Source: Streptomyces sp. AW19M42 | GTDB taxonomy: Bacteria > Actinomycetota > Actinomycetes > Streptomycetales > Streptomycetaceae | DNA length: 40,304 nucleotides | Direction: 5' to 3' | Assembly (NCBI GenBank): GCA_000470535.1 | Contig: CBRG010000079.1 | Location: 1 to 40,304, forward strand | In this document: positions 1-7,385 of the stretch, piece after piece | How the letters are laid out: every line of letters starts with the position of its first letter | Position numbering within the stretch: the stretch's first letter is position 1 | Translations under genes and position numbers: made by a program | The notes under the pieces: model-generated | What the model was told of the DNA's origin: nothing | Databases searched by the model: none | Seen by the model: the letters and a program-made list of their open reading frames with translations, nothing else

Positions 1-72
1 CCCCCGCCCGTCACCGTATCTCCGGACCCTCGTAACGGCCGGTATGACCGTCACTGACCGATCCCGCTAGAG

Positions 73-114
73 CTACGGATCAGAAGGTTGCAGGTTCGAA
101 TCCTGCCGAGTGCA
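73..114 (+). other. 3' half of tRNA-Arg(ACG), probable att site
   Basis: The sequence from the anticodon loop (CTACGGA, anticodon ACG) through the anticodon-stem 3' strand, variable loop, T arm (GGTTCGAAT core) and acceptor 3' strand (CGAGTGCA) matches a streptomycete tRNA-Arg. Upstream of position 73 there is no matching anticodon-stem 5' strand, D arm or acceptor 5' strand, so this is not a complete tRNA gene. A tRNA 3' half of about 42 bp is the usual core of attachment sites used by tyrosine integrases of actinomycete integrative elements. I infer an attL/attR junction whose intact partner and integrase lie outside the window to the left. Confidence 0.75.
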
Positions 115-123
115 CAGCAGGCC

Positions 124-155
124 AGAGGCCCCCAGGAGAAATCCTGGGGGCCTCT
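124..155 (+). terminator. Strong hairpin terminator after tRNA 3' half
   Basis: Perfect 14-bp inverted repeat (124-137 with 142-155) closed by a GAAA tetraloop, ten bases after the tRNA 3' end. Its position fits the native terminator of the tRNA transcript, carried along with the attachment site. There is no U-tract, as is common in Streptomyces. Confidence 0.75.
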
Positions 156-305
156 CGCGTTGTCTGTGGTGGAGGCTGCAACCGCGGGGTGCGCGTACGC
201 GTCACTTGCGGTGACCGAGCCCTGATGCCCCTTGGAGGGCCGCCGTTGTCCTTTCCGCCGCAACCGCCGTTGCCACCGGCCTTGCCCCCGCTCCGTGGTC
301 AGTCC

Positions 306-932
306 ATGGCCGTGCGGGTACGGCGTACCTTCCGCTCGCGCAAGGCGTTGTCGGGCGTCACGCAGTGGTTCATCGACTGCGGAGTTCCGATCGCCTCGGC
401 CGTCGGGTTTGTCTGGGTGTTCGGTGCCGGCCGGTCCGAGGAGGGCTGGAGCGGCATCTACAGGGTGTTCACGCTCATCGACCCACCCGCCCACATGTCG
501 TCCTGGGGCGCGTCGGTGCTCGGCTGGCTGCTGGTGCCCGCGCTGATCGGTGGGGTGGCGGGGCATGTCATCGCTGCGCGGATGCAGCGGGTCAAGGAGA
601 TCGCTACCAACCAGCTCTTCCAGCGGAGGAGTCTGGGCCGCCGCCTCAAGTTGCCGGGAAGAATCACCTTCCTTGAGTCACTGCACCTGAAGACCGCGGC
701 GGACCAGGAGTTCCTGGACCGCTATGTGAGGCGGGCGCACCGGGGGGACTGGAAGACGGCTCAGGACCACTGGGAAACCCTCGTCCGAGACGTGCTCTGC
801 ACCGTGGAGCTCGCTGAGCTGGATCGTACCGAGGCACTCGCCGCCGCCGAGAGCTTCGCCCGCGCGGTGATGTGGATGACCGGGTACCAGGACAAGTGCC
901 TCGTGTGCACCGCTCGCGCCAACCACCCCTGA
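306..932 (+). CDS. Hypothetical membrane protein, 208 aa
   Basis: The protein has two likely membrane segments near residues 17-40 (VTQWFIDCGVPIASAVGFVW) and 64-88 (SVLGWLLVPALIGGVAGHVI). A soluble, charged C-terminal half follows and ends with a CxxC pair (KCLVCTAR). The frame stays open upstream to a GTG at 189, but the extra 39 residues are proline-rich and look non-native, so the ATG at 306 is preferred. Neither start has a convincing ribosome binding site. It resembles conserved streptomycete membrane proteins of unknown function, possibly the DUF6313 group, though that is from memory. It lies just inside the putative att site and is followed 21 bp later by another small gene. Confidence 0.6.
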   Translation: MAVRVRRTFRSRKALSGVTQWFIDCGVPIASAVGFVWVFGAGRSEEGWSGIYRVFTLIDPPAHMSSWGASVLGWLLVPALIGGVAGHVIAARMQRVKEIATNQLFQRRSLGRRLKLPGRITFLESLHLKTAADQEFLDRYVRRAHRGDWKTAQDHWETLVRDVLCTVELAELDRTEALAAAESFARAVMWMTGYQDKCLVCTARANHP

Positions 933-953
933 CCCACCGGAAGGACTGTTCCG

Positions 954-1232
954 ATGCAGACACGAAGCGCTGTGGAGATCGCTCGCGCCGCCCTGCGCGA
1001 GATCTTCCCCACGGCCCCGGAGGACGGCCTTGACGAAGGAGCGCGCCACCTCACTCGCTGGGGTGTCGAGGGGCACGGGGCGGCGCTCGGCAGCTCGGAA
1101 GCCGCGCTGATGTACGTGGACCTGATCGGTGCGTCCGAGGAGAGCGACGATCTCGTGCCGGAGGACGTCGCGGTGGCCGCCGGTGTCCGTGGCGCCGCAC
1201 GGACCTGGCGTAGGCCGTCGCGTCGGGCCTGA
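954..1232 (+). CDS. Small hypothetical protein, 92 aa
   Basis: An ATG start is preceded by GGAAGGA at a good distance, and the gene begins 21 bp after the upstream membrane-protein gene, so the two are probably co-transcribed. The product is soluble and acidic in the middle (EESDDLVPEDVAV), with an arginine-rich end (RTWRRPSRRA). The abrupt basic tail just before the degraded transposon segment may mean that the natural C-terminus was lost. I recognise no domain. Confidence 0.5.
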   Translation: MQTRSAVEIARAALREIFPTAPEDGLDEGARHLTRWGVEGHGAALGSSEAALMYVDLIGASEESDDLVPEDVAVAAGVRGAARTWRRPSRRA

Positions 1233-1258
1233 CGCCGACCCTGAACCGACCGTTGTCA

Positions 1259-1399
1259 GGGGCTGCCGGGGTCGCAGGAGTAGACCGGGATGTCGGTGGC
1301 GATGCTGAAGGCGAAGGAGGCAGCCAACTCGGAGCCCTGGTCCCAGGTGAGGGACCGCACCAAGTGCGGTGGCAGGGCTCTGACGGTGGCGGCCAGGGC
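1259..1399 (-). pseudogene. IS30-family transposase remnant
   Basis: About 46 codons match the DDE catalytic core of IS30-type transposases: a LPPHLVRSLTWDQGSELA segment containing the second catalytic Asp, then FSIATDIPVYSCDPGSP. In intact members the motif continues SPWQRGSNEN. Here the Trp codon is TGA, followed by Gln-Arg codons (CAA CGG), after which similarity ends. Both the N-terminal helix-turn-helix part and the terminal catalytic Glu region are missing, so this is a dead fragment. No terminal inverted repeats are recognisable nearby. Confidence 0.7.
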
Positions 1400-2004
1400 C
1401 GTCCCTGGCTCCCGGCGCACCCTCACTGAAGATCCATGGGCAGTCAGGCGACTTCTCCGTCGACCGTGTGTTGACGGTCGGCGCCCCATCGGCCTGGACG
1501 AGTGCGTGGCCGTCTTCAGGGTGCCTTCCCAGGGGTGCTGCCCGGTGTGGCCGGCGAACAGACAGCAACCCTCGCCGTCGGGCCCCGGGGCGAACACCCG
1601 GACAGTCCGGCAGCACGACCAGGCCTACCTCGGTACCCTCCCGTCGGCGGAGCCACAGTGCGATCCCGTACTCGACGAGGTCGCCGAGGAGGGCCGTAGT
1701 GCCCATCGCCGTTGTGCGTGGACAACTGACACTGCACTGCCCTGTCGACGTACCCGGCGGCCGACCTGTCGCGCGCTTGCCGCACCAGGTCCGACGGAAC
1801 CCGGTGCGGAGCGCGCGATGGATCGGGCGGACGCCGTCCGCGGCATCACCGCGCGTGCGGTGTCATTGCCGGATGGCTCCGGTTCGACGGCGCGCGTTCA
1901 GGTGCTGCTGTACGAGTTCACCGGGGTGCGCCGTGGGCGTAGCGGTGCTCGGCACGACCCTGCCCCGACGTGACCGGTGTGAAGGCGAGAGGATCCGCAC
2001 ACCG
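1400..2004. other. Decayed accessory DNA, no convincing intact gene
   Basis: Apart from the possible frameshifted relic at 1480-1706, no open frame here has a credible start, SD and protein-like composition. The segment between the transposase fragment and the next small membrane protein is best read as degenerate sequence at the end of a mobile element. Confidence 0.45.
1480..1706 (-). pseudogene. Possible frameshifted small gene
   Basis: Starting from ATG at 1706, about 36 residues read MGTTALLGDLVEYGIALWLR and onward to LVVLPDCP. Near position 1600 the plausible coding frame appears to switch to one that encodes a cysteine/histidine-rich stretch (GEGCCLFAGHTGQHPWEG). Such CxxxxGHxGxH motifs occur in small actinomycete proteins. 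The two halves are in different frames, which suggests a frameshifted relic. No SD is visible and the call is tentative. Confidence 0.25.
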
Positions 2005-2040
2005 CAACTTCAGAGGCAACGACAACTTCAGAGGCAACGA
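2005..2040 (+). repeat. 18-bp tandem duplication
   Basis: Two exact head-to-tail copies of CAACTTCAGAGGCAACGA (2005-2022 and 2023-2040) lie directly upstream of the SD of the next gene. Their A-rich, less GC-biased composition stands out from the surroundings. Confidence 0.9.
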
Positions 2041-2059
2041 CAGAGACGAGGAAGAGCCC

Positions 2060-2338
2060 GTGAAGAGACAGGCCCCGCGCAGTGCTACGGCTCTGTACGC
2101 GATAGCCGGAACCTGCGCCGCCATAGGCGCCCTGTTGTGGTTGCGTAGTCGGACCAGCGCGGGGCCCAGGTCTTTCGCCCTGCTCTACGCATCTTCCCAG
2201 GACGCCGACAGCTACAGCCCCTCGGCGTGGCGGGTGTGGTCCCCCGCCGTGTCCGAAGAGCGCTTTGGCCTTTATCTCCTCGCGGCCGCGCTGGTGCTGG
2301 CTCTGGTTGCGCGGCTGGTCGCCGTTTGGCGCGAATGA
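2060..2338 (+). CDS. Small two-TM membrane protein, 92 aa
   Basis: The start chosen is GTG 2060, with a good SD (GAGGAAG, 5 nt spacing). The upstream extension to 1970 translates the tandem duplication and is probably not native. There are two hydrophobic segments, about residues 9-24 (ALYAIAGTCAAIGALLWL) and 72-89 (GLYLLAAALVLALVARLVAV). The polar loop between them contains YSPSAWRVWSP. The function is unknown. The gene converges on the oxidoreductase gene, whose stop lies 26 bp beyond. Confidence 0.6.
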   Translation: MKRQAPRSATALYAIAGTCAAIGALLWLRSRTSAGPRSFALLYASSQDADSYSPSAWRVWSPAVSEERFGLYLLAAALVLALVARLVAVWRE

Positions 2339-2363
2339 ACCGCGCCAGGCGCGCCGCCGCGAG

Positions 2364-3563
2364 TCAGGCCTCGGCGTTGACTGCCGACAGTTCCTGGGGG
2401 CCCGCTCGGACGACGCGGCGGCGGCGGGTCGGCAGGCCGAAGGTCGGGTTGGCGACGCCCCAGGCCGCGCCCTTGCAGACCAGTTCCTTGTAGAGGGCGG
2501 CGAGCCGTCCTGTCAGGGCTGCCCGGACCGCGCGGTCGTCGGCGCTGACGTACTGGATCAGGCCCTCCTTGCGGCCCAGGGAGATGCACTGGTTGAAGTA
2601 GCGGAGCGGTGTGTGCGGAGGCTTCGTGCCCGTCAGTCGGGCCGCGATGCCGTCGGCGGCCTGCCATGCCGTGGGGATGCCCGAGGCGCACGACATCCGC
2701 AGCGGTCTGTCGCCGGGGCCCATCACCATGGCCGCGTCACCGATCGCGTACACGTCCGGGTGCGAGACCGAGCGCATGGCTCCGTCGACCACGATCTGGC
2801 CGGTGCCGGTGACTTCCAGGGCGGTGGCCCTCGCGATCGGGTGGACGGCGAAGCCGGTGGTCCACACGGTGACCTCGGCCGGGATGGAGGCGCCGGCGGA
2901 GGTGGTCACGTGGTCGGCGTCGACGCGGGTGACCGCGGTGTCCTCGTGCACGGTGATGCCGAGTCCGGCGCAGACCTTCCGCAGGTGCAGGCGGCCCTTG
3001 GGTGAGAGCCAGTCGCCCAGCGCGCCCCGGGCGGCGAGGGCGACGTCGAGGTCGGGGCGGGCCTCCGCGATCTCGGTCGCCGCCTCCAGTCCGGTGAGGC
3101 CGCCGCCGACGACGACCACGGGCCGGCCGGCCTCCAGGCGGGCCAGCCGTTCGCTCAGTCGAAGCGCTCCGGGGCGGCCGGCGATCTCGTGGGCGTGCTC
3201 GGTGGTGCCGGGGACGCCATGGGTGTTCCAGCCGCTGCCGAGGGCGTACACGAGGGTGTCGTAGGCCAGTTCCTGCCGCGCGCCGGCCGCGTCCGTGACG
3301 GCGACCGTCCTGCGGTCGACGTCGATGCCGGTGACCTTCGCGAGCTTCGGCTCGACCCCGGTCCCCGCGAACATCTCGCTGAAGGGCCGTGACCTGAGGT
3401 TCTGGCCGGTCGCCAGCTGGTGCATCCGGACCCGCTCGACGAAGTCGGGCTCGGCGTTGACGAGGGTGATGGCGACGTCTTCGCGGCGCAGGCGCTTGGC
3501 GAGGCGCCCGGCAGCGGTGGCTCCGGCGTAACCGGCTCCCAGAACGATGATTCGGTGCTGCAT
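2364..3563 (-). CDS. FAD-dependent NAD(P)H oxidoreductase (NDH-2-like)
   Basis: This 399-aa flavoprotein belongs to the pyridine nucleotide-disulfide/NDH-2 class. An N-terminal FAD Rossmann motif GAGYAG sits at residues 9-14. A second nucleotide-binding motif GGGLTG is at 153-158, for NAD(P)H. The flavin-contacting VYAIGDAA lies near 271-278. It probably passes electrons from NAD(P)H to a quinone or a small acceptor. ATG at 3563 has an AGGAG SD. The divergent-looking spacing is deceptive: the ECF41 sigma gene lies upstream on the same strand, 92 bp away. ECF41 factors are characteristically encoded beside a carboxymuconolactone decarboxylase, oxidoreductase or epimerase (COE) gene that they transcribe, so this is the likely target gene. 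Confidence 0.85.
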   Translation of the reverse strand: MQHRIIVLGAGYAGATAAGRLAKRLRREDVAITLVNAEPDFVERVRMHQLATGQNLRSRPFSEMFAGTGVEPKLAKVTGIDVDRRTVAVTDAAGARQELAYDTLVYALGSGWNTHGVPGTTEHAHEIAGRPGALRLSERLARLEAGRPVVVVGGGLTGLEAATEIAEARPDLDVALAARGALGDWLSPKGRLHLRKVCAGLGITVHEDTAVTRVDADHVTTSAGASIPAEVTVWTTGFAVHPIARATALEVTGTGQIVVDGAMRSVSHPDVYAIGDAAMVMGPGDRPLRMSCASGIPTAWQAADGIAARLTGTKPPHTPLRYFNQCISLGRKEGLIQYVSADDRAVRAALTGRLAALYKELVCKGAAWGVANPTFGLPTRRRRVVRAGPQELSAVNAEA

Positions 3564-3615
3564 TTTCCTGCTCCTGTCTCGCGCGGGTTCGCCCCCTGAA
3601 CCGGGCAGCCCGTCG

Positions 3616-3625
3616 TTTCCTGACA
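3616..3625 (-). promoter_or_regulatory. Possible ECF41-type promoter element
   Basis: On the minus strand, TGTCAGGAAA lies about 50 bp upstream of the oxidoreductase start. ECF41 promoters are described as having a TGTCACA-like -35 and a CGTC -10. The -35-like element is visible, but I see no properly spaced CGTC, so this is only a candidate for sigma-dependent control of the COE gene. Confidence 0.3.
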
Positions 3626-3655
3626 GGAGTGAGGTGCGACGCGGGTCACATCAGG

Positions 3656-4603
3656 CTAGAAGGCGGTGAACAAGGGGCCCCCGTGGTCGCCGGTGGCCGC
3701 CCAGTGCCGGGTCGCGCGTTCGAGCTTGTCGGGGTTGACCTGGTTGAGGATCGCGGTGATGCCGTCTGTGGCGATCTCCAGGCACATGATCCCGACGATC
3801 CGGCCCTCGAAGACCGCCACGATGGCGGGGGCGCCGTTGGCGGTCGTGACATGGACGCCGGGTGAGCCGCCGACCAGGGCGCGCTTGGCCTTGCCGGGTT
3901 TGAACAGGCCCCGCATGAACGTGGCGACCGCGACAGCACCCTCGAACGCCTTGGCGCGGGCCGGGACCTTTCCGCCGCCGTCACCGACGGAGACGGCGTC
4001 CTCTGTGAGCAGCCGCACGAGCGGTTCGGTCCGGCCGCTGGTGGCGGCCGCGAGGAACTCCCCGACGATCCGCCGGGCGGTCGCCTCGTCCACCTCGGTC
4101 CGGGTCCTGCCGTCCGCGACGTGCTTCCTCGCGCGGTGCAGGATCTGCTGACAGGAGGCTTCGGTGATGTCCAGGATCTCCGCGATCTCGCGGTGCCGGT
4201 AGCCGAAGGCCTCCCGGAGCACGTACACGGCCCGCTCGTTGGGGGAGAGGCGCTCCATGAGGACGAGCACCGCGTACGAGACCGATTCGCGCTGCTCCGC
4301 GGTGGCGGCGGGACCGAGCATCGGGTCCCCGGCCAGCAGCGGTTCGGGCAGCCACTGGCCCACGTAGGTCTCGCGCCGGGCGCGGGCCGAGGTGAGCTGG
4401 TTGAGGCACAGGTTGGTGAGGACCTTCGTCAGCCAGGCCTCGGGGACCTCGATACGGCCGACGTCGGCGGCGTGCCAGCGCAGGAACGTGTCCTGCACGG
4501 CGTCCTCGGCCTCGCTCGCGGAACCGAGGAGGCGGTAGGCGATGGCCTCCAGGCGCGGCCTTGAGGCCTCGAACCGCTCCACGTCGATCACGGTCAGTGG
4601 CAT
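3656..4603 (-). CDS. ECF41-family sigma factor with SnoaL-like C-terminus
   Basis: The 315-aa protein has sigma region 2 at about 12-75 (AEDAVQDTFLRWH) and region 4 at about 110-165 (SPNERAVYVLREAFGYRHREIA). A SnoaL/NTF2-like extension of roughly 130 residues follows. Hallmarks of group ECF41 are present: the linker WLPEPLL (84-90), DGGGK (208-212) and NGAPA (256-260). In this group the C-terminal domain replaces an anti-sigma factor and tunes core binding. ATG 4603 is supported by alignment to the start of region 2, with a weak AGGA SD. The partner COE gene follows 92 bp downstream. Confidence 0.92.
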   Translation of the reverse strand: MPLTVIDVERFEASRPRLEAIAYRLLGSASEAEDAVQDTFLRWHAADVGRIEVPEAWLTKVLTNLCLNQLTSARARRETYVGQWLPEPLLAGDPMLGPAATAEQRESVSYAVLVLMERLSPNERAVYVLREAFGYRHREIAEILDITEASCQQILHRARKHVADGRTRTEVDEATARRIVGEFLAAATSGRTEPLVRLLTEDAVSVGDGGGKVPARAKAFEGAVAVATFMRGLFKPGKAKRALVGGSPGVHVTTANGAPAIVAVFEGRIVGIMCLEIATDGITAILNQVNPDKLERATRHWAATGDHGGPLFTAF

Positions 4604-4657
4604 GGCCCGAATCCTAGTGCCGCGCCGTTGTCAGTACGCGGTCGTAGGGTTCCCCGC

Positions 4658-5599
4658 ATGGAATGGCAGTGCACCGGGCTTCGGTGGCCCGAGGAACGGG
4701 GTGGTCCCGTGCTCGGGTGGCGGAAGGGGCGCGAGGTCCGCGGGAGCGTGCTGGTGTACGGGAGCGCGTTCGGGTTCCGTGCCGAGGGGGTGCGGTGCTG
4801 CGCCGGGGCGCGGGGGAACGTGTGCCCGGTGGGGGCCGTGGTGCCGGCGCGGAGCACCGGGGGCCGGTGTCCCGAGTGCGGGCGGCTGGACCGGGCCCAC
4901 TCGGTGGCGGCCGACACGATCCCCGATGACCCCCGCACCTACCGCGTGTACCTGGCCTGGTTCGGGCCCGGGATGGTGAAGGTGGGGATCACCGCGGAGG
5001 AGCGCGGAGCGGCCCGGCTGCGGGAGCAGGGGGCGGTGGTCTTCAGCTGGCTGGGGCGCGGTCCGCTGATGGCGGCGCGCCGGGCCGAGGAGCTCTTGCG
5101 GGCCGCGCTCGGGGTGCCGGACCGGATTCCGTACGCCCGGAAGCGGGCGGTGCGGGCGCAGCTCCCGGGGGCGGAGGAGCGGGCCGGTGAGGTGGCTGAG
5201 CTGTACGGGCGGGCCGTGGCGCTCGACGGGGGCGGCTGGCCCGAGGCGCTGGAGCGGCTGCCGTTCGAGGCGGTGGACCATGCGGAGATCTTCGGGATCG
5301 GTGCGGGCGGCGACGGTGCGGGCGGCGACGATGCGGGGATCTTCGGGACCGGAACGGGGGCAGGGGCCGGTGGTGTGATGCGGGTGGTGACCGGGCTGGT
5401 GGGCGGAGGCGTGGTCGCGGGGCGGCTGGTCGCGGCGGCCGGGCCGGATCTGCGTCTGGAGACCGGTGCGGGCGGTGTCGTCGTGGTGGACACCCGGCTG
5501 ATGACCGGCTGGGCGCTGGCGGCGGCCGGTCCGGAGGCCGGGGTGAGTGCGCCTACCGTCGGCATCGGGGGCGGTGTCTCGCAGGACGGGCTGTTCTGA
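4658..5599 (+). CDS. DUF2797-type protein
   Basis: The 313-aa protein has a cysteine-rich N-terminal part (CCAGARGNVCP, then RCPECGR near 70-76) resembling a small zinc site. A conserved central core follows, YLAWFGPGMVKVGITAEERG (about residues 100-120), which resembles a GIY-YIG-like fold seen in DUF2797 proteins. The C-terminal third is glycine/alanine/valine-rich and low in complexity, with GGDGAGGDDAGIFGTGTGAG. ATG 4658 is chosen because the frame is divergent from the sigma gene and the translation starts MEWQCTGLRW; an upstream in-frame GTG at 4628 adds ten basic residues of doubtful value. The cellular function is not established. Confidence 0.75.
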   Translation: MEWQCTGLRWPEERGGPVLGWRKGREVRGSVLVYGSAFGFRAEGVRCCAGARGNVCPVGAVVPARSTGGRCPECGRLDRAHSVAADTIPDDPRTYRVYLAWFGPGMVKVGITAEERGAARLREQGAVVFSWLGRGPLMAARRAEELLRAALGVPDRIPYARKRAVRAQLPGAEERAGEVAELYGRAVALDGGGWPEALERLPFEAVDHAEIFGIGAGGDGAGGDDAGIFGTGTGAGAGGVMRVVTGLVGGGVVAGRLVAAAGPDLRLETGAGGVVVVDTRLMTGWALAAAGPEAGVSAPTVGIGGGVSQDGLF

Positions 5600-5615
5600 G
5601 ATCGTCGGGGCGATC

Positions 5616-5640
5616 GGAGGAGGAATGTGAGGAGGAATGT
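5616..5640 (+). promoter_or_regulatory. Duplicated Shine-Dalgarno with ATG-TGA mini-frame
   Basis: The stretch GGAGGAGGAATGTGA followed by GGAGGAATGT places two strong SD sequences in tandem before the ATG at 5641. The first SD serves an ATG at 5625 that is immediately followed by TGA, a start-stop minimal frame. This could buffer ribosome loading at the true start, though it may be a simple duplication. Confidence 0.5.
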
Positions 5641-6528
5641 ATGGGGGAGCGTATGGGTGACGGACGCGACGACGTGGTGCGGTTCCGGGAGCGGCTCGGG
5701 CTGCCCGGACTCATCGACGTCCACACGCACTTCATGCCGGAGAAGGTGCTGCGCAAGGTCTGGGCCTACTTCGACGCCGTCGGTCCGCTGACCGGGATGG
5801 AGTGGCCGATCACCTACCGGCAGGACGAGGACGAACGGCTCGCGCTGCTGCGTTCGTTCGGCGTGCTCCGGTTCACCTCGATGCTCTACCCGCACAAGGC
5901 CGGCATGGCGGCCTGGCTGAACGGCTGGGCGGCCGGGTTCGCGGACCGGGTGCCCGACTGTCTGCACACCGCCACGTTCTTCCCGGAGGAGGGCGTGGAG
6001 ACGTACGTGACGCAGGCCCTCGAAGGGGGCGCGCGGGTCTTCAAGTCGCACCTCCAGGTCGGGGCGTACGACCCGAACGACCCGCTGCTGGAACCCGTGT
6101 GGGGGCTGCTCGCGGAAGCGGGCGTCCCGGTCGTCACGCACTGCGGGTCGGGGCCCGCGCCGGGGAAGCACACCGGGCCCGAACCGATCGGCCGGCTGCT
6201 CGCCAGGCATCCCCGGCTGCGGCTGATCGTGGCGCACATGGGGATGCCGGAGTACGCGGAGTTCCTGGCGCTCGCGGAGGCGTACCCCGAGGTGCGGCTC
6301 GACACGACGATGGCGTTCACCGACTTCACCGAGGGCTTCACGCCGTTCCCGGCCATGGAAAGGGGACGGCTCGCGGCGCTCGGGGACCGGATCCTGCTGG
6401 GGACGGACTTCCCGAACATCCCGTACCCGTACGCCCACCAGCTGCACGCCCTGGAGCGGCTGGGGCTCGGGGACGACTGGCTGCGGGCGGTCTGCCACGA
6501 CAACGCGAAGGCCTTGTTCGACTGCTGA
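5641..6528 (+). CDS. Amidohydrolase family metal-dependent hydrolase
   Basis: This 295-aa TIM-barrel protein belongs to the amidohydrolase-2 family. All expected metal and catalytic residues are visible: HTHF near residues 29-32, a mid-barrel His in VVTHCGSG, another in LIVAHMGMPEYAE and the catalytic Asp in LLGTDFPNIP. An intact hydrolase or decarboxylase activity is therefore expected, but the substrate cannot be read from sequence. The start at 5641 has a very strong SD; a second in-frame ATG lies four codons later. It follows the DUF2797 gene by 41 bp and may be co-transcribed. Confidence 0.85.
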   Translation: MGERMGDGRDDVVRFRERLGLPGLIDVHTHFMPEKVLRKVWAYFDAVGPLTGMEWPITYRQDEDERLALLRSFGVLRFTSMLYPHKAGMAAWLNGWAAGFADRVPDCLHTATFFPEEGVETYVTQALEGGARVFKSHLQVGAYDPNDPLLEPVWGLLAEAGVPVVTHCGSGPAPGKHTGPEPIGRLLARHPRLRLIVAHMGMPEYAEFLALAEAYPEVRLDTTMAFTDFTEGFTPFPAMERGRLAALGDRILLGTDFPNIPYPYAHQLHALERLGLGDDWLRAVCHDNAKALFDC

Positions 6529-6583
6529 GGCGGGCGGCCACGCTTACGCGTCGCCCGGTACGGCCACACGTTCGTGCGCCTTT

Positions 6584-6634
6584 CTCAGGAAATTCACAGA
6601 ATCGGAAAAGAACTCTCTCAGGGGCGTCTCACAG
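6584..6634 (+). promoter_or_regulatory. Repeated CTCAGG...CACAG boxes, likely response-regulator operator
   Basis: Two modules, CTCAGG-N3-TTCACAG (6584-6599) and CTCAGG-N4-TCTCACAG (6617-6634), start exactly 33 bp apart, about three helical turns. Within each module the half-sites are 10-11 bp apart, the geometry typical for tandem binding of OmpR-type dimers. They lie directly upstream of the response regulator start at 6645, which suggests autoregulation. Confidence 0.5.
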
Positions 6635-6644
6635 GGTTGGGGCC

Positions 6645-7385
6645 ATGACGACGACGACCTCGCCCCAGGGGCGTATCGAACTGCTCAGGCCGGACCACAG
6701 CCCCGTCCGGGTCCTGGTCGTGGACGACGAGGCCCCGCTGGCCGAGCTCCTCTCCATGGCGCTGCGCTACGAGGGCTGGGAGGTGCGCAGCGCCGGGGAC
6801 GGCGCCGGTGCCGTGCGTACCGCCCGTGACTTCCGGCCCGACGCGGTGGTCCTCGACGTGATGCTGCCCGACACGGACGGGCTCTCCGTCCTCGGCAGGC
6901 TGCGCCGGGAACTGTCGGACGTACCGGTGCTGTTCCTGACCGCGCGGGACTCCGTCGAGGACCGGATCGCCGGGCTCACGGCGGGCGGCGACGACTACGT
7001 CACGAAGCCGTTCAGCCTGGAGGAGGTCGTGGCACGGCTGCGCGGGCTGATCCGGCGGTCCGGTACGGCGGCGGTGCGCAGCGAGTCGACGCTCGCCGTC
7101 GGGGACCTGCTGCTGGACGAGGACAGCCACGAGGTGAGCCGGGGCGGTGCCAACATCCACCTCACGGCCACCGAGTTCGAGCTGCTGCGCTTCCTGATGC
7201 GCAATCCGCGCCGGGTGCTGAGCAAGGCGCAGATCCTGGACCGGGTCTGGAACTACGACTTCGGCGGCCAGGCCAATGTCGTCGAGCTGTACATCTCCTA
7301 CCTGCGCAAGAAGATCGACGCGGGCCGGACGCCGATGATCCACACCCGGCGCGGGGCGGGATATCTCATCAAACCCGGTGAGTAA
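6645..7385 (+). CDS. OmpR-family response regulator
   Basis: The 246-aa protein has a receiver domain at about 22-135, with the acidic pair VVDDEA, phosphoacceptor Asp71 in VVLDVMLP, the switch Thr in FLTARD and a conserved Lys in YVTKPFSLEE. A winged-helix effector domain at about 150-245 contains LTATEFELLRFLMRN and ends with TRRGAGYLI. ATG 6645 is chosen because it is the first sensible start after the upstream repeat operator; the long open frame upstream belongs to the antisense frame of the amidohydrolase gene. Its stop overlaps the GTG start of the kinase gene by eight bases, a translational coupling that identifies the cognate pair. Confidence 0.93.
   Translation: MTTTTSPQGRIELLRPDHSPVRVLVVDDEAPLAELLSMALRYEGWEVRSAGDGAGAVRTARDFRPDAVVLDVMLPDTDGLSVLGRLRRELSDVPVLFLTARDSVEDRIAGLTAGGDDYVTKPFSLEEVVARLRGLIRRSGTAAVRSESTLAVGDLLLDEDSHEVSRGGANIHLTATEFELLRFLMRNPRRVLSKAQILDRVWNYDFGGQANVVELYISYLRKKIDAGRTPMIHTRRGAGYLIKPGE

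Noticed and set aside
40..114. Complete tRNA-Arg gene
   Set aside because: Only the part from the anticodon loop to the 3' end matches; the 5' half cannot pair with the acceptor or anticodon strands.
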